Assembly (NCBI GenBank): GCA_014337915.1
Contig: QUBU01000008.1
Coordinates: 1 to 64,000, forward strand
Origin: Gammaproteobacteria bacterium
Lineage (GTDB): Bacteria > Pseudomonadota > Gammaproteobacteria > Steroidobacterales > GCA-2729495
Length of the DNA: 64,000 nt
Direction of reading: 5' to 3'
The position numbers and the translations under genes were made by a program. The notes under the pieces are model-generated. The model searched no databases and was not told the origin of the DNA. It saw only the letters and a list, made by a program, of their open reading frames with translations. Below, one piece after another: positions 54,545-61,476 of the stretch. The number at the start of each line of letters is the position of its first letter. The stretch's first letter is position 1.

Positions 54545-55312
54545 ATGAGTACGGAAGTTCGATCGACTTGCGCCGAACGCTGGCGAGAGCGAGTGGCCCG
54601 TGGTCGCGAGGGATATGCCACGGTCCTCACCTGGGATCTCTGGGACGGGTGGGAGAAGGAAGTGGAGCCCGACGATCGCGCGTTTGGCCAGTTCTGCTTC
54701 GGCCTGGAGACCCTTTGCGGGGGCGAGGAGGCCATGGCCCGCGCCTACTTCGCGCGTGCGCTGGAGGTCTGCGAGCGCGGAGAGAGGGAGAAGCCGTGGT
54801 CGGAGTCGCCCCACTACGGCTTTCCGCTCAATCGTGCGAGACTGCGGCGCGTGCGGGCGCACTGCCTGGGGCTCCTCACGGGTCCGCCGGCGACCGAAGC
54901 GCTGAAAGCAGATCTTCGGGCCGCGTCCGTAGACTATCAGACCTGGTGCGCCGGCCTGACGGCGAGTGAATGGGATCCCCAGGGGCAGGCGTACTACCTC
55001 GCGGCCGTACGGCTGGCCCAGCTGGTGAACGAAACCGAGCGCGCGAGGGAGCTGCTGAAATCCCGGCGCAGCCTCAGGTACCACACCGAGGAACGTGCGC
55101 TCTTGGTCGCGATGGCTTCGGGTGCGACGGATTCCTCGTTCCATGTGCAATATGCGTCATTCTTCGACAGGATACGGGAGCCCATGTACAAGCCCCCGTT
55201 CTTCTTTGAACTGCACTTGGTGCGCCTCGAGCTTGCGCTGCTGTACGACTCGTTCTGCGGCGACGGCCCGGCGCTCGACTGGCGGTCCGCAGCCCTCAAG
55301 ACCGCGGCATAG
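54545..55312 (+). CDS. Hypothetical protein in accessory region
   Basis: A 255-residue protein I cannot assign. It is coherent in composition, mostly helical by eye, with aromatic-rich segments (TWDLWDGWEKEVEPDD and HVQYASFFDRIREPMY) and no signal peptide or TM segment. A block near 60-85 (FGLETLCGGEEAMARAYFAR) and another near 150-170 (AYYLAAVRLAQLVNETERAR) look like a TPR-type helical repeat pair. The ATG at 54545 lacks a strong ribosome-binding site. It is the first gene of the accessory block and shares orientation with the cassettes. An immunity or stress role is possible but not shown. Confidence 0.65.
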   Translation: MSTEVRSTCAERWRERVARGREGYATVLTWDLWDGWEKEVEPDDRAFGQFCFGLETLCGGEEAMARAYFARALEVCERGEREKPWSESPHYGFPLNRARLRRVRAHCLGLLTGPPATEALKADLRAASVDYQTWCAGLTASEWDPQGQAYYLAAVRLAQLVNETERARELLKSRRSLRYHTEERALLVAMASGATDSSFHVQYASFFDRIREPMYKPPFFFELHLVRLELALLYDSFCGDGPALDWRSAALKTAA

Positions 55313-55478
55313 CTAACGAGAACCGGTGATTCGATCATGGAACATTCACGCGGTCGCCTTCGCGATGAACTTCTTCCTCGGCCAGGACAACATGGCCATT
55401 CACGAAATCAGGGATTCTCGCGGATGGAATTCCCGAGCCGCGCGTCGAGATCGTGAGTACACGGAAGCTGGAGGCCCC

Positions 55479-55871
55479 ATGATCGAGTTGCCCGGCATCG
55501 TCGGATTTGAGATCGTGAAACGCCAAGGTGGCGCTGCGGAGATTGCCGTTGGGCCGGAGATAGGCGAGGCGGAATTCCTGCGCCTGCTGCGATGGTTGCC
55601 CAAGGCACATGAGCTTTCATTCTATGACCAGTACTTCCAAGGTACGCCTAACGATCCAGGCGCCTACGTCAGCGTGCAGCGGCAAGATGATCTGTTCCAG
55701 TACCGCCTGGCCAACCATGGGTGGTTTCGCGATTGGTCCTACGAGAGCCCGGAGCAGTTAGCGGCTTTGATGGCGCTCAATCTGGGACCGTGCCCGAACA
55801 ACCCTGATCCTCTCAAGTCGGTGCGTATCACCGCGGGCGCGCGCCTTCCGATGGCATTCGCGCGCAGATGA
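55479..55871 (+). CDS. Hypothetical cassette-type protein
   Basis: A 130-residue protein starting at ATG 55479 (MIELPGIVGFEIVKRQGGAA), preceded by GGAGG. It is soluble, with conserved-looking aromatic patches (ELSFYDQYFQGTP and YRLANHGWFRDWSYESPEQL). I do not recognise the family. The stop lies 21 bp before attC site A, the usual spacing for a gene in an integron cassette. The cassette's own upstream boundary was not found. Confidence 0.6.
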   Translation: MIELPGIVGFEIVKRQGGAAEIAVGPEIGEAEFLRLLRWLPKAHELSFYDQYFQGTPNDPGAYVSVQRQDDLFQYRLANHGWFRDWSYESPEQLAALMALNLGPCPNNPDPLKSVRITAGARLPMAFARR

Positions 55872-55891
55872 AGGCCACCGTGGACATCGGC

Positions 55892-55969
55892 GCCCAACAA
55901 ATCGTTGCACCCGACCTGCTACAGCGGGCTTCGCCCGCTTCCGCAGGCGGGTGAACTCAAACGTTAGGT
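55892..55969 (+). other. attC site A (integron recombination site)
   Basis: 78 bp. R'' is GCCCAAC (55892-55898) and R' is GTTAGGT (55963-55969), both fitting RYYYAAC and GTTRRRY. The arms GTTGCACCCGACCTGC and GCAGGCGGGTGAACTCAAAC pair with two unpaired bases (G and A), the extrahelical bases that direct recombination. A short inner hairpin (AGCGGGC-TTC-GCCCGCT) closes the fold. Confidence 0.9.
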
Positions 55970-55983
55970 TGCAAGGAGAGATC

Positions 55984-56733
55984 GTGGAGGCTGACGAGAA
56001 GATTCAAAAGCTCCGAGAGTACAAGGACAAACTGCACCAATGGCAACGGAACCATGATGCAGAAACGCGCTCGTGGATTAATGAGAACACCCCTTGGGTG
56101 CGTCGTGAGACAATCGAGGCCGGTTGCTTCTTCACAATGACCATCTCGCCGCCACCCGCTGTCGGTGGCTTGGTCATGCAAAACGTTGATCCATTCGCAA
56201 TGATGTTTAGCCCTCCGTACCTCATGAATCTCATGGGGCACGTCGTCGATATGATTGACAAGACTATCGGAGTACTAAAAGAACCGCCGCGTGAACCAAA
56301 GCCAGCCAAGGCAATTGCGGCGCCTGATCCCATGCAGAAGGGCTATGCGTTCATTGCAATGCCAATAGACCCCTCTGACACACAACTTGAGGATGTACTT
56401 GACGCGATTAAGGAGGCGGCCAAACGCTGTGGCGTACAAGCCGAGCGCATCGACGAACCACACTCCAACGAAAGAATTACTGACAGAATTCTGGAGTCAA
56501 TTCGCAAAGCCGAGTACGTGATCGTTGACCTCACAGGCTCACGCCCTAACGTCTTCTATGAAGCTGGATATGCCCAGGGATTGCGTAAAACGCCTATATA
56601 CATAGCCCGCGAGGGTACGCGCTTGGAGTTCGACCTTAAGGACTACCCGGTAATATTCTTCAAGAGCATGAAAGAATTGAAAGATCTCTTGGAGCGCAGG
56701 TTGCGCGGGTTGGCTGAGTCGCGTGCAACCTAA
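55984..56733 (+). CDS. TIR-like/nucleoside 2-deoxyribosyltransferase-fold protein in a cassette
   Basis: A 249-residue protein with an N-terminal helical region (about 1-50), a hydrophobic middle (SPPPAVGGLVMQ; FSPPYLMNLMGHVVDM) and a C-terminal domain (about 118-245). The latter reads KGYAFIAMPIDPSD, ESIRKAEYVIVDLTGSRPNV, then FYEAGYAQGL with Glu193. This FIAMPF/D-L-T-x-x-N-P-N-V-F-Y-E-L-G pattern is shared by nucleoside deoxyribosyltransferase and TIR-like NAD-cleaving proteins, many of them in anti-phage systems. I start at GTG 55984, preceded by AAGGAG. GC content is clearly lower than in neighbours. Its stop lies inside the R'' box of attC B. Confidence 0.75.
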   Translation: MEADEKIQKLREYKDKLHQWQRNHDAETRSWINENTPWVRRETIEAGCFFTMTISPPPAVGGLVMQNVDPFAMMFSPPYLMNLMGHVVDMIDKTIGVLKEPPREPKPAKAIAAPDPMQKGYAFIAMPIDPSDTQLEDVLDAIKEAAKRCGVQAERIDEPHSNERITDRILESIRKAEYVIVDLTGSRPNVFYEAGYAQGLRKTPIYIAREGTRLEFDLKDYPVIFFKSMKELKDLLERRLRGLAESRAT

Positions 56734-56839
56734 CAATTCGTTCAAGCCGAAACTGCTTCGCTCCGGCAACGGCGTGGCAGTGAAAGCTTGCCACGCCGTT
56801 GCCTGCGCTACGCAGTTCGGCTTAACTCAGGTGTTAGAG
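56728..56839 (+). other. attC site B (integron recombination site)
   Basis: 112 bp. R'' is ACCTAAC (56728-56734) and R' is GTTAGAG (56833-56839; final G is off consensus). The arms AAGCCGAAACTGC and GCAGTTCGGCTT pair with one extrahelical A. A perfect 15-bp inner stem (56765-56779 with 56789-56803) and 9-nt loop form the variable terminal structure. It looks like the classic clinical/environmental attC type and differs from sites A and C. Confidence 0.92.
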
Positions 56840-56856
56840 CCGCGGGATCGGTCGAC

Positions 56857-56885
56857 TTGCAGTCGCTACGTTTCGTAGCTACAAT
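56857..56885 (+). promoter_or_regulatory. Promoter with operator-like palindrome for brnTA
   Basis: TTGCAG (56857-56862), 17-bp spacer, TACAAT (56880-56885). The spacer holds a perfect inverted repeat GCTACG-TTT-CGTAGC (56865-56879), well placed for repression by BrnA. The -10 ends six bases before the brnT ATG, so the mRNA may be leaderless. Confidence 0.7.
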
Positions 56886-56891
56886 CAGTCG

Positions 56892-57164
56892 ATGTTCGTC
56901 TGGGACGAGGCGAAGCGGCGAGAGAACCTGCGGAAGCACAAGATCGACTTTGCGGATGTAGAAATGATCTTCCGGGGCCTCACGTTCACGGTCGAGGATG
57001 ATCGCGAGGCGTATGGCGAACAGCGGTTTCTCACCCTTGGCTTGCTTGAAGACCAGGTGGTATCGGTAACGCATACCGATCGCGGTGAGGAGATTCGGAT
57101 CATTTCCATTCGCAAGGCTACGAAACATGAAGCGCGCTTCTACTTCTCGCAAATCACGTACTGA
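56892..57164 (+). CDS. brnT: BrnT-family toxin
   Basis: A 90-residue BrnT toxin: FVWDEAKRRENLRKHKIDF at the start, then FLTLGLLEDQVVSVTHTDRG and EEIRIISIRKATKHEARFY, matching the RelE-like BrnT fold with its catalytic basic and acidic residues. BrnT is a ribosome-dependent or mRNA-cleaving toxin neutralised by BrnA. It overlaps brnA by 38 bp and has its own promoter inside the cassette. Toxin-antitoxin cassettes are common in large integrons, where they stabilise the array. Confidence 0.92.
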   Translation: MFVWDEAKRRENLRKHKIDFADVEMIFRGLTFTVEDDREAYGEQRFLTLGLLEDQVVSVTHTDRGEEIRIISIRKATKHEARFYFSQITY

Positions 57165-57405
57165 TCTGAAGACACTGCGTCGAATGAAAGATGCAGACAT
57201 CGTCCGTGATGGTGACGCTCCGGAATGGGATCCGACCATGTTTGCACGAGCTGTGGCCCGGAAGGGCCTCAAGCCGGTTCCGAAGAAAGCTCTGCTGTCG
57301 CTGCGCGTCGACGCTGATGTAATCGAGTGGTTTCGGTCGCAAGGGCCTGGTTACCAGTCGCGAATGAACGCCTTGTTGAGGGCGTACATGGAAGCGCATC
57401 AGTGA
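57127..57405 (+). CDS. brnA: BrnA-family antitoxin
   Basis: A 92-residue BrnA antitoxin starting at ATG 57127 inside brnT. The C-terminal half is a ribbon-helix-helix-like DNA-binding region: KKALLSLRVDADVIEWFRSQ, then GPGYQSRMNALLRAYMEAH. BrnA binds BrnT and represses the promoter; the palindrome at 56865-56879 is a likely operator. It ends 28 bp before attC C. Confidence 0.9.
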   Translation: MKRASTSRKSRTDLKTLRRMKDADIVRDGDAPEWDPTMFARAVARKGLKPVPKKALLSLRVDADVIEWFRSQGPGYQSRMNALLRAYMEAHQ

Positions 57406-57432
57406 GGGCTCTTACCAGTCGCTCCTTCGGTC

Positions 57433-57511
57433 GCCTGACGCGTCTGTCACGCGGCTTGCATTCGCAACCCGCGCGCCAGCCGCTATGCGCCGGTGAGCTC
57501 AAACGTTAGGT
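57433..57511 (+). other. attC site C (integron recombination site, R'' variant)
   Basis: 79 bp. R' is GTTAGGT (57505-57511), and the preceding 20 bases (GGTGAGCTCAAACGTTAGGT) match attC A except one base. R'' reads GCCTGAC (57433-57439) instead of GCCYAAC, a change that could weaken integrase recognition. Inner arms TCACGCGGC and GCCGGTGA pair with one extrahelical G, and TTGCATTCGCAA forms the inner hairpin. Confidence 0.75.
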
Positions 57512-57535
57512 CGCATACAACACGCCGCTTCCGCC

Positions 57536-57955
57536 ATGTCCGAACGGAACAAGTCACTCGTCCGAGCATTCGTCGAGGCAATCAACGCGCAAGACTGGCA
57601 GCGAGTGCTTGGTCTCCTTGCAAGCGACTTCCAGCGCTACAGCACGGCTGCAGGAGAGCCCGTAGTCAATTCGGCTAAGGACCTTGTGACATTCCTACAG
57701 GCGGAGTTCGTCACGTTCCCCGATGCCTCCGAAACACTGCTCGACCTTGTGGCCGAGGGAAACAAGGTGGCCGCGCGGCACCACTTTCGGGGCACGCAGT
57801 TCGGGCCAATGGGGAGCTTTCCACCTAGTGGCAAGGTCCTCGAAGCTACGTACATCGCAATCTATCGTGTGGAGAACCAGCGCATCGCCGAGGCTTGGGC
57901 AGAGTGGGACAACTTGGCCGTTCTCAAGCAGTTGGGCCACACGAGTGCGGCCTGA
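57536..57955 (+). CDS. SnoaL-like/NTF2-fold protein
   Basis: A 139-residue protein of the SnoaL-like (nuclear transport factor 2 fold) superfamily: SLVRAFVEAINAQDWQRVLG, the pocket residues RHHFRGTQFG and the strand AEAWAEWDN. This fold includes polyketide cyclases and ester cyclases, isomerases and small ligand-binding proteins. No catalytic assignment is possible. It follows attC C and ends with TGA inside a half attC site, as cassette genes do. Confidence 0.8.
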   Translation: MSERNKSLVRAFVEAINAQDWQRVLGLLASDFQRYSTAAGEPVVNSAKDLVTFLQAEFVTFPDASETLLDLVAEGNKVAARHHFRGTQFGPMGSFPPSGKVLEATYIAIYRVENQRIAEAWAEWDNLAVLKQLGHTSAA

Positions 57956-57997
57956 CCCTTCGCTCGAGCGGACCTCCACCGGCAAGGCCCTTGAGCG
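57950..57997 (+). other. Half attC site D (5' arm only)
   Basis: GCCTGAC (57950-57956), the same R'' variant as site C, followed after seven bases by TCGAGCGGACC and TCCACCGGCAAGGC, which resemble the 5' arms of environmental attC sites. No matching 3' arm with a GTTRRRY box follows within 300 bp. It looks like a truncated or fused site. Confidence 0.5.
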
Positions 57998-57998
57998 G

Positions 57999-58199
57999 AT
58001 GAAGGCTGATCCGCTGGACTGGCGGATCGAAAGCTTGAAGTTCGTAGCCGCGTCGTGCGGTCTGTTATGCCGGCCACCCGGTGGCAGCCATGTCATTTTC
58101 AGGCATCCCAACGGCACCATGCTCAGTGTGCCAGCGCGCCGACCAATCAAGCCTGTGTACGTAAAGAATGGTTCGTTCGTCTCGCTGAAGACGGAGTAG
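57999..58199 (+). CDS. hicA: HicA-family mRNA interferase toxin
   Basis: A 66-residue HicA toxin starting at ATG 57999: DWRIESLKFVAASCGL, CRPPGGSHVIFRHPNG with the catalytic His in GSH, and MLSVPARRPIKPVYVKN. The dsRBD-like HicA fold cleaves mRNA. It precedes a HicB gene by four bases, the usual toxin-first order. The start lies just after the half attC site, so the gene may have been fused to cassette DNA. Confidence 0.85.
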   Translation: MKADPLDWRIESLKFVAASCGLLCRPPGGSHVIFRHPNGTMLSVPARRPIKPVYVKNGSFVSLKTE

Positions 58200-58203
58200 C
58201 TGA

Positions 58204-58470
58204 ATGAAGACTCCCAAGATTGATTATCCGTTTGAGAATCACCCTTTGTCGAAGGATGAGGGAGGCGGTTATGCCATTACGTATCCGGATCTTCCTGGGT
58301 GCCGCTCAGACCGAGCCACACCGGAGGAGACCATGAAGAATGGCCGAGATGCCTTTCAGTCCTGGCTCGCCGTAGCGCAGGAGTCCGGCGACAAGGTGCC
58401 CGGTCCGTTCGCTGCGGTCAGTGGTCGCTTCGTGCAGCGAGTTCCCCGCTCGGCTCAGCGTAGTCGTTGA
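58204..58470 (+). CDS. HicB-family antitoxin, C-terminal DNA-binding part missing
   Basis: An 88-residue HicB-like protein: YPFENHPLSKDEGGGYAITY, then PDLPGCRSDRATPEETMKNG and DAFQSWLAVAQ, the RNase H-fold toxin-binding part. It continues SGRFVQRVPRS, the beginning of the usual helix-turn-helix or ribbon-helix-helix region, then ends after AQRSR. Family members normally continue for 20-40 more residues. I see no frame continuing it. It may still neutralise HicA but not bind DNA, or it may be a decaying cassette. Confidence 0.75.
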   Translation: MKTPKIDYPFENHPLSKDEGGGYAITYPDLPGCRSDRATPEETMKNGRDAFQSWLAVAQESGDKVPGPFAAVSGRFVQRVPRSAQRSR

Positions 58471-58788
58471 GTCACTGCGGCAACGCATCGCCATTCCGAC
58501 CGTTACGGGCTCACCCATTTGCTGACCCTGAGTCCGCGGGATTCCAGCGTATCAGCACCGCGAAATGAGATTAGCGGGCTCGCGATCGGAAGCGCCCGAC
58601 GCCAGGAGTGACTTCACCAGTAGATCCCGCGACACGGTCGGGTCAGCTGCTTCCAGCTTCGCTACGCATGACAGACTGGAGCGCACCGGGCCCTCCCTTC
58701 CACAGCAGACTCCCAGCCTAAGGTATCGTATGCCCCGGAGCACAGGACGCAACGCAGACCTTCCCGCTGCCATCCGACTGGAGTCGCC
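58471..58788. other. 318-bp gap at the end of the accessory block
   Basis: No confident gene. A minus-strand open frame (CVAKLEAADPTVSRDLLVKS and on to its stop) reads like the end of a real protein, but no start or family could be found, so it is perhaps a remnant of a mobile gene. The + strand holds a TATCGT-like element near 58723 upstream of the membrane-protein gene. Confidence 0.5.
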
Positions 58789-59313
58789 ATGAGCAAGCTT
58801 TCCGAGACCCTGAAAGAAGAGTTGCATGCGCTGCTACCGCCCACGATATTTTTCTTCATTGCGCTGCATCTCGTGGCTCTCATTCGCGCCCTGATGCTGG
58901 AAGGGACCGGGATCGCAGTCAGCACCTCGCTCTCCGTGACGCTCGCTGCGCTGATCATTGCCAAGGCGGTTCTGCTCGCCGATCTGCTGCCGTTCATCAA
59001 CCGCTATCCCCACAAGCCGCTCATATACAATATCGCCTGGAAGACGCTGATCTACTTTCTGGTCGCATCGCTGGTCCACTACCTGGAACGGCTCGTGGAC
59101 TTCTGGCGCGAGACGGGCGGGCTGGTCGCAGGCAACGCCAGGCTGCTGGCCGAGATCGTGTGGCCGCACTTCTGGGCCATCCAGATCTTTCTCCTGGTGC
59201 TGATCCTGATGTACTGCACCATGCGGGAACTGGCTCGCGAGATCGGGGAAGAGAGGATTCGCCGGATCTTCTTCGGCCCGGGGCCTGGCGTCCGGGCGAC
59301 ATCGGGGAGATGA
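58789..59313 (+). CDS. Hypothetical integral membrane protein
   Basis: A 174-residue protein with four hydrophobic segments (about 16-38, 47-70, 82-103 and 127-147), starting at ATG 58789 behind CTGGAG. The TM segments hold conserved-looking polar residues (ADLLPFINRYPHKPLIYN; SLVHYLERLVDFWRETGG). I recognise no family. It is the first chromosomal gene beyond the accessory block and lies six bases before the GFA gene, suggesting co-transcription. Confidence 0.75.
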   Translation: MSKLSETLKEELHALLPPTIFFFIALHLVALIRALMLEGTGIAVSTSLSVTLAALIIAKAVLLADLLPFINRYPHKPLIYNIAWKTLIYFLVASLVHYLERLVDFWRETGGLVAGNARLLAEIVWPHFWAIQIFLLVLILMYCTMRELAREIGEERIRRIFFGPGPGVRATSGR

Positions 59314-59319
59314 AGTGAC

Positions 59320-59721
59320 GTGCTGAAAACCTACACCGGCAGCTGCCACTGCGGCGCCGTCCGCTTCGAGGCGGACCTCGACCTCGCGCAAAGCTCCTTC
59401 CGCTGCAACTGTTCCATCTGCCGCCGCAACCGTTTCTGGCCGGCCATCGCCACGCCCGATCACTTCAGGCTTCTGGCCGGCCAGGAGCTGCTCACCGAGT
59501 ACCGCTTCCACAGCCGGAAGAACCAGCACTTCTTCTGCAGGATCTGCGGTGTCCGCGCCTTCGGCGTCGGCAACGACACGCCGATCGGCCAGATGGTCGG
59601 GGTGAACATCGGCTGCCTCGAAGGCCTGACCGAGGAAGAGCTATCCCGGATTCCCATCACCTACGTGGACGGGATGAATGACAACTGGCAGCAGCCGCCG
59701 AAGTACTTCGCGCACCTCTAG
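59320..59721 (+). CDS. GFA/CENP-V family zinc protein
   Basis: A 133-residue GFA-domain protein with the zinc-binding cysteines: GSCHCGAVRFEA, CNCSICRRNRFW and FFCRICGVRAFG. The name comes from glutathione-dependent formaldehyde-activating enzyme, though most members are of unknown function. The start is GTG at 59320. It lies just after the four-TM protein gene and before a two-TM protein gene on the same strand. Confidence 0.9.
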   Translation: MLKTYTGSCHCGAVRFEADLDLAQSSFRCNCSICRRNRFWPAIATPDHFRLLAGQELLTEYRFHSRKNQHFFCRICGVRAFGVGNDTPIGQMVGVNIGCLEGLTEEELSRIPITYVDGMNDNWQQPPKYFAHL

Positions 59722-59746
59722 CCGGGCCTGAACCGGGAGACTCGTC

Positions 59747-59974
59747 ATGGATGATCGCCAGAACCCCGCCACGGGCACCGGCCACCGGATCTTCCTCGGG
59801 GCATTCGGCCTGTTGCTGCTGGGCACAGGCCTCTATGCGCTGCTCTTCTCTGCCGCCGGACCACTGCTGAGGTTCGGGGCCGGCATCGCACTGGTCGTGC
59901 TGGGCGCCAACGCGGTTTACGCGGCCTGCACCGCCAGGCAGGCCTGGCTGTCGAGGATCGGCCCGCTGCCCTGA
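59747..59974 (+). CDS. Small two-TM membrane protein
   Basis: A 75-residue protein with two hydrophobic segments (about 14-34 and 40-59) separated by a two-Gly turn (LRFGAGIA). The ATG at 59747 follows CCGGGAGA. No family recognised. It converges with the amine oxidase gene (11 bp). Confidence 0.65.
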   Translation: MDDRQNPATGTGHRIFLGAFGLLLLGTGLYALLFSAAGPLLRFGAGIALVVLGANAVYAACTARQAWLSRIGPLP

Positions 59975-59985
59975 GGCTTCGAAGA

Positions 59986-61401
59986 TCAGCTGCGCTGGGT
60001 GGCGATCGCCAGCGCGGCCCTTTCACCGGACTCCATTGCTGCTTCCATGCCGGAAGCAAGGTCGGCCGTGTGCTCGCCGGCGAACAGCAGCCGGCCAACC
60101 GGCTGCGACAGGATGTTGCCGAAGCGGCGAATCTGCCCGGGCGCGCGGTGGGCGTAGGTCCCGAGGACCAGCGGGTCGCGGGTAAAGCTGCGTATGGCAG
60201 CCACCGAGACGCGACCGGCCGTGCTTGGCCGGATCCGTTTCAGCTCCTGCAGGACATACTCGCCGGTTTCCGCGTCCGTCCACCCGCGTGCGGCAAGGTC
60301 GGCGGCACCGGTGCTGAATATCCACAGATGGTGGCCCTCGCCGACAGGCGACGGGTTGAGGAACCCGCGCTGCAGCGGCGAATCGGTCCAGAGGTTCGGC
60401 GGCAGGCCATCGGCTTCCCAGTAGGGCTGCTCCACGTGCAGCACCACGCTGGTCGCCGCGCCATAGGGAATGGTCGCGACAGCCTCGCCCACGAGCGCCG
60501 GCAGTGGTGGATCGAAGGCGACCTGGCGCAGCACGGGCAGCGGTATCGTGCAGACGGCAAATGCGGCGCGTACGGTCGTGCCGGAGGCCGTGCGCACCGT
60601 GACGCCCCGGGCATCCTGCCCGATGGCGACGACGCGCTGGTTCAGTCGGACCACGCCCTCCTGCAGCGAGCCGGCCATGGCCTCCGGCAGGCGCGCCAGG
60701 CCGCCCGGGACGTAACGGCGCGCCGGCTGCCGGGCCTGCATCGCCGCTGCCATGCCGAGGGCACCGATCTTGCTGTTGCGCAACCGCCAGAGCGCTGATT
60801 CCGCATCCAGCGTCGCCAGCTGCTGGCCGACGCCGATCAGCGGCAGCGCCGCCGCAGGCGCCCCGGCCTCGGCGAGGTACTTCCCGTAGGGGATATCGAG
60901 CGCCGCGAATTCCTCCTGCAGCCAGGCGCCGGCATCGGGCAGCGGGTTGGGTTGCGGCGCAAACCGCTGGCCGAGCGCGGATGGCGCCACGTTGCGCAGC
61001 TCGTTGGCGAACGGATTGATGTCAAGCGTTGGCCACTCGGCCGCGGTGAACGTGCGCCCGGCGTAGTGGTAGCTATAAGCCGACGGAAGTTGCGGCCAGG
61101 CTGCGAGCTCGATCTGCAGGCTCGCGGCGGTGTCCAGCACGCGCGCATAGAGGGCGCCGATGTCGGCGGCACCAAGTTCGGGTGAGCCCGGGGCGTCCTT
61201 GCGCGTATCGACACGCCCACCGATGCGCGGACCTGCTTCGAGCACGATGACCCGTGCACCGGTGGCCTCGAGCAGCCGGGCCGCATTCAGGCCGGCCAGG
61301 CCCGCACCGATGACCACGACGTCACTGCGTTCCTCGCGCGGCCCGCAACCGGCGAGAGCCAGGGCACCTGCGGCGCCGAGGAATGAGCGTCGATCAAGCA
61401 T
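59986..61401 (-). CDS. Flavin-dependent amine oxidase, exported lipoprotein
   Basis: A 471-residue FAD amine oxidase (monoamine oxidase/phytoene desaturase fold). The N-terminus has a twin-arginine-like motif RRSFLG and a lipobox ALAGC (Cys19), so it is probably exported folded with FAD and then lipidated. The dinucleotide motif is VVVIGAGLAGLNAARLLEA followed by VLEAGPRIGGR. The C-terminal FAD contact is LLFAGEHTADLASGMEAAME. The substrate may be an amine or amino acid. The ATG at 61401 has no evident strong ribosome-binding site. Confidence 0.9.
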   Translation of the reverse strand: MLDRRSFLGAAGALALAGCGPREERSDVVVIGAGLAGLNAARLLEATGARVIVLEAGPRIGGRVDTRKDAPGSPELGAADIGALYARVLDTAASLQIELAAWPQLPSAYSYHYAGRTFTAAEWPTLDINPFANELRNVAPSALGQRFAPQPNPLPDAGAWLQEEFAALDIPYGKYLAEAGAPAAALPLIGVGQQLATLDAESALWRLRNSKIGALGMAAAMQARQPARRYVPGGLARLPEAMAGSLQEGVVRLNQRVVAIGQDARGVTVRTASGTTVRAAFAVCTIPLPVLRQVAFDPPLPALVGEAVATIPYGAATSVVLHVEQPYWEADGLPPNLWTDSPLQRGFLNPSPVGEGHHLWIFSTGAADLAARGWTDAETGEYVLQELKRIRPSTAGRVSVAAIRSFTRDPLVLGTYAHRAPGQIRRFGNILSQPVGRLLFAGEHTADLASGMEAAMESGERAALAIATQRS

Positions 61402-61476
61402 GGAGAATCAGCTTCCGGTCCAGGGCAGCGTCCCGCGACACTAGTCGACGCCCCCGCCCATTGGCAATGACCTCGC

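Larger units (their letters stand above)
55892..57511 (+). mobile_element. Integron cassette array segment (attC A to attC C), no integrase in window
   Basis: Three attC sites delimit two complete cassettes: about 870 bp (55964-56833) with the TIR/deoxyribosyltransferase-fold gene and about 672 bp (56834-57505) with brnT-brnA. All genes point in the attC direction. Flanking genes at 54.5-55.9 kb and 57.5-58.5 kb are probable further cassettes with lost or degraded sites. Base composition is visibly lower in GC than the rest. By common usage an attC cluster with no integrase nearby is a CALIN; whether an intI lies outside the window cannot be seen. Confidence 0.85.

Noticed and set aside
57950-58472. 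Treating GCCTGAC at 57950 and GTTGAGT at 58466 as one long attC
   Set aside because: The 520-bp span holds two genes and far exceeds attC length, and the short complementarity (CGAGCGG/CCGCTCGG) is likely chance.
58552-58827. Minus-strand ORF with a protein-like C-terminal end
   Set aside because: It overlaps the start of the membrane-protein gene, lacks a good start, and I could not name a family; kept only as part of the gap description.
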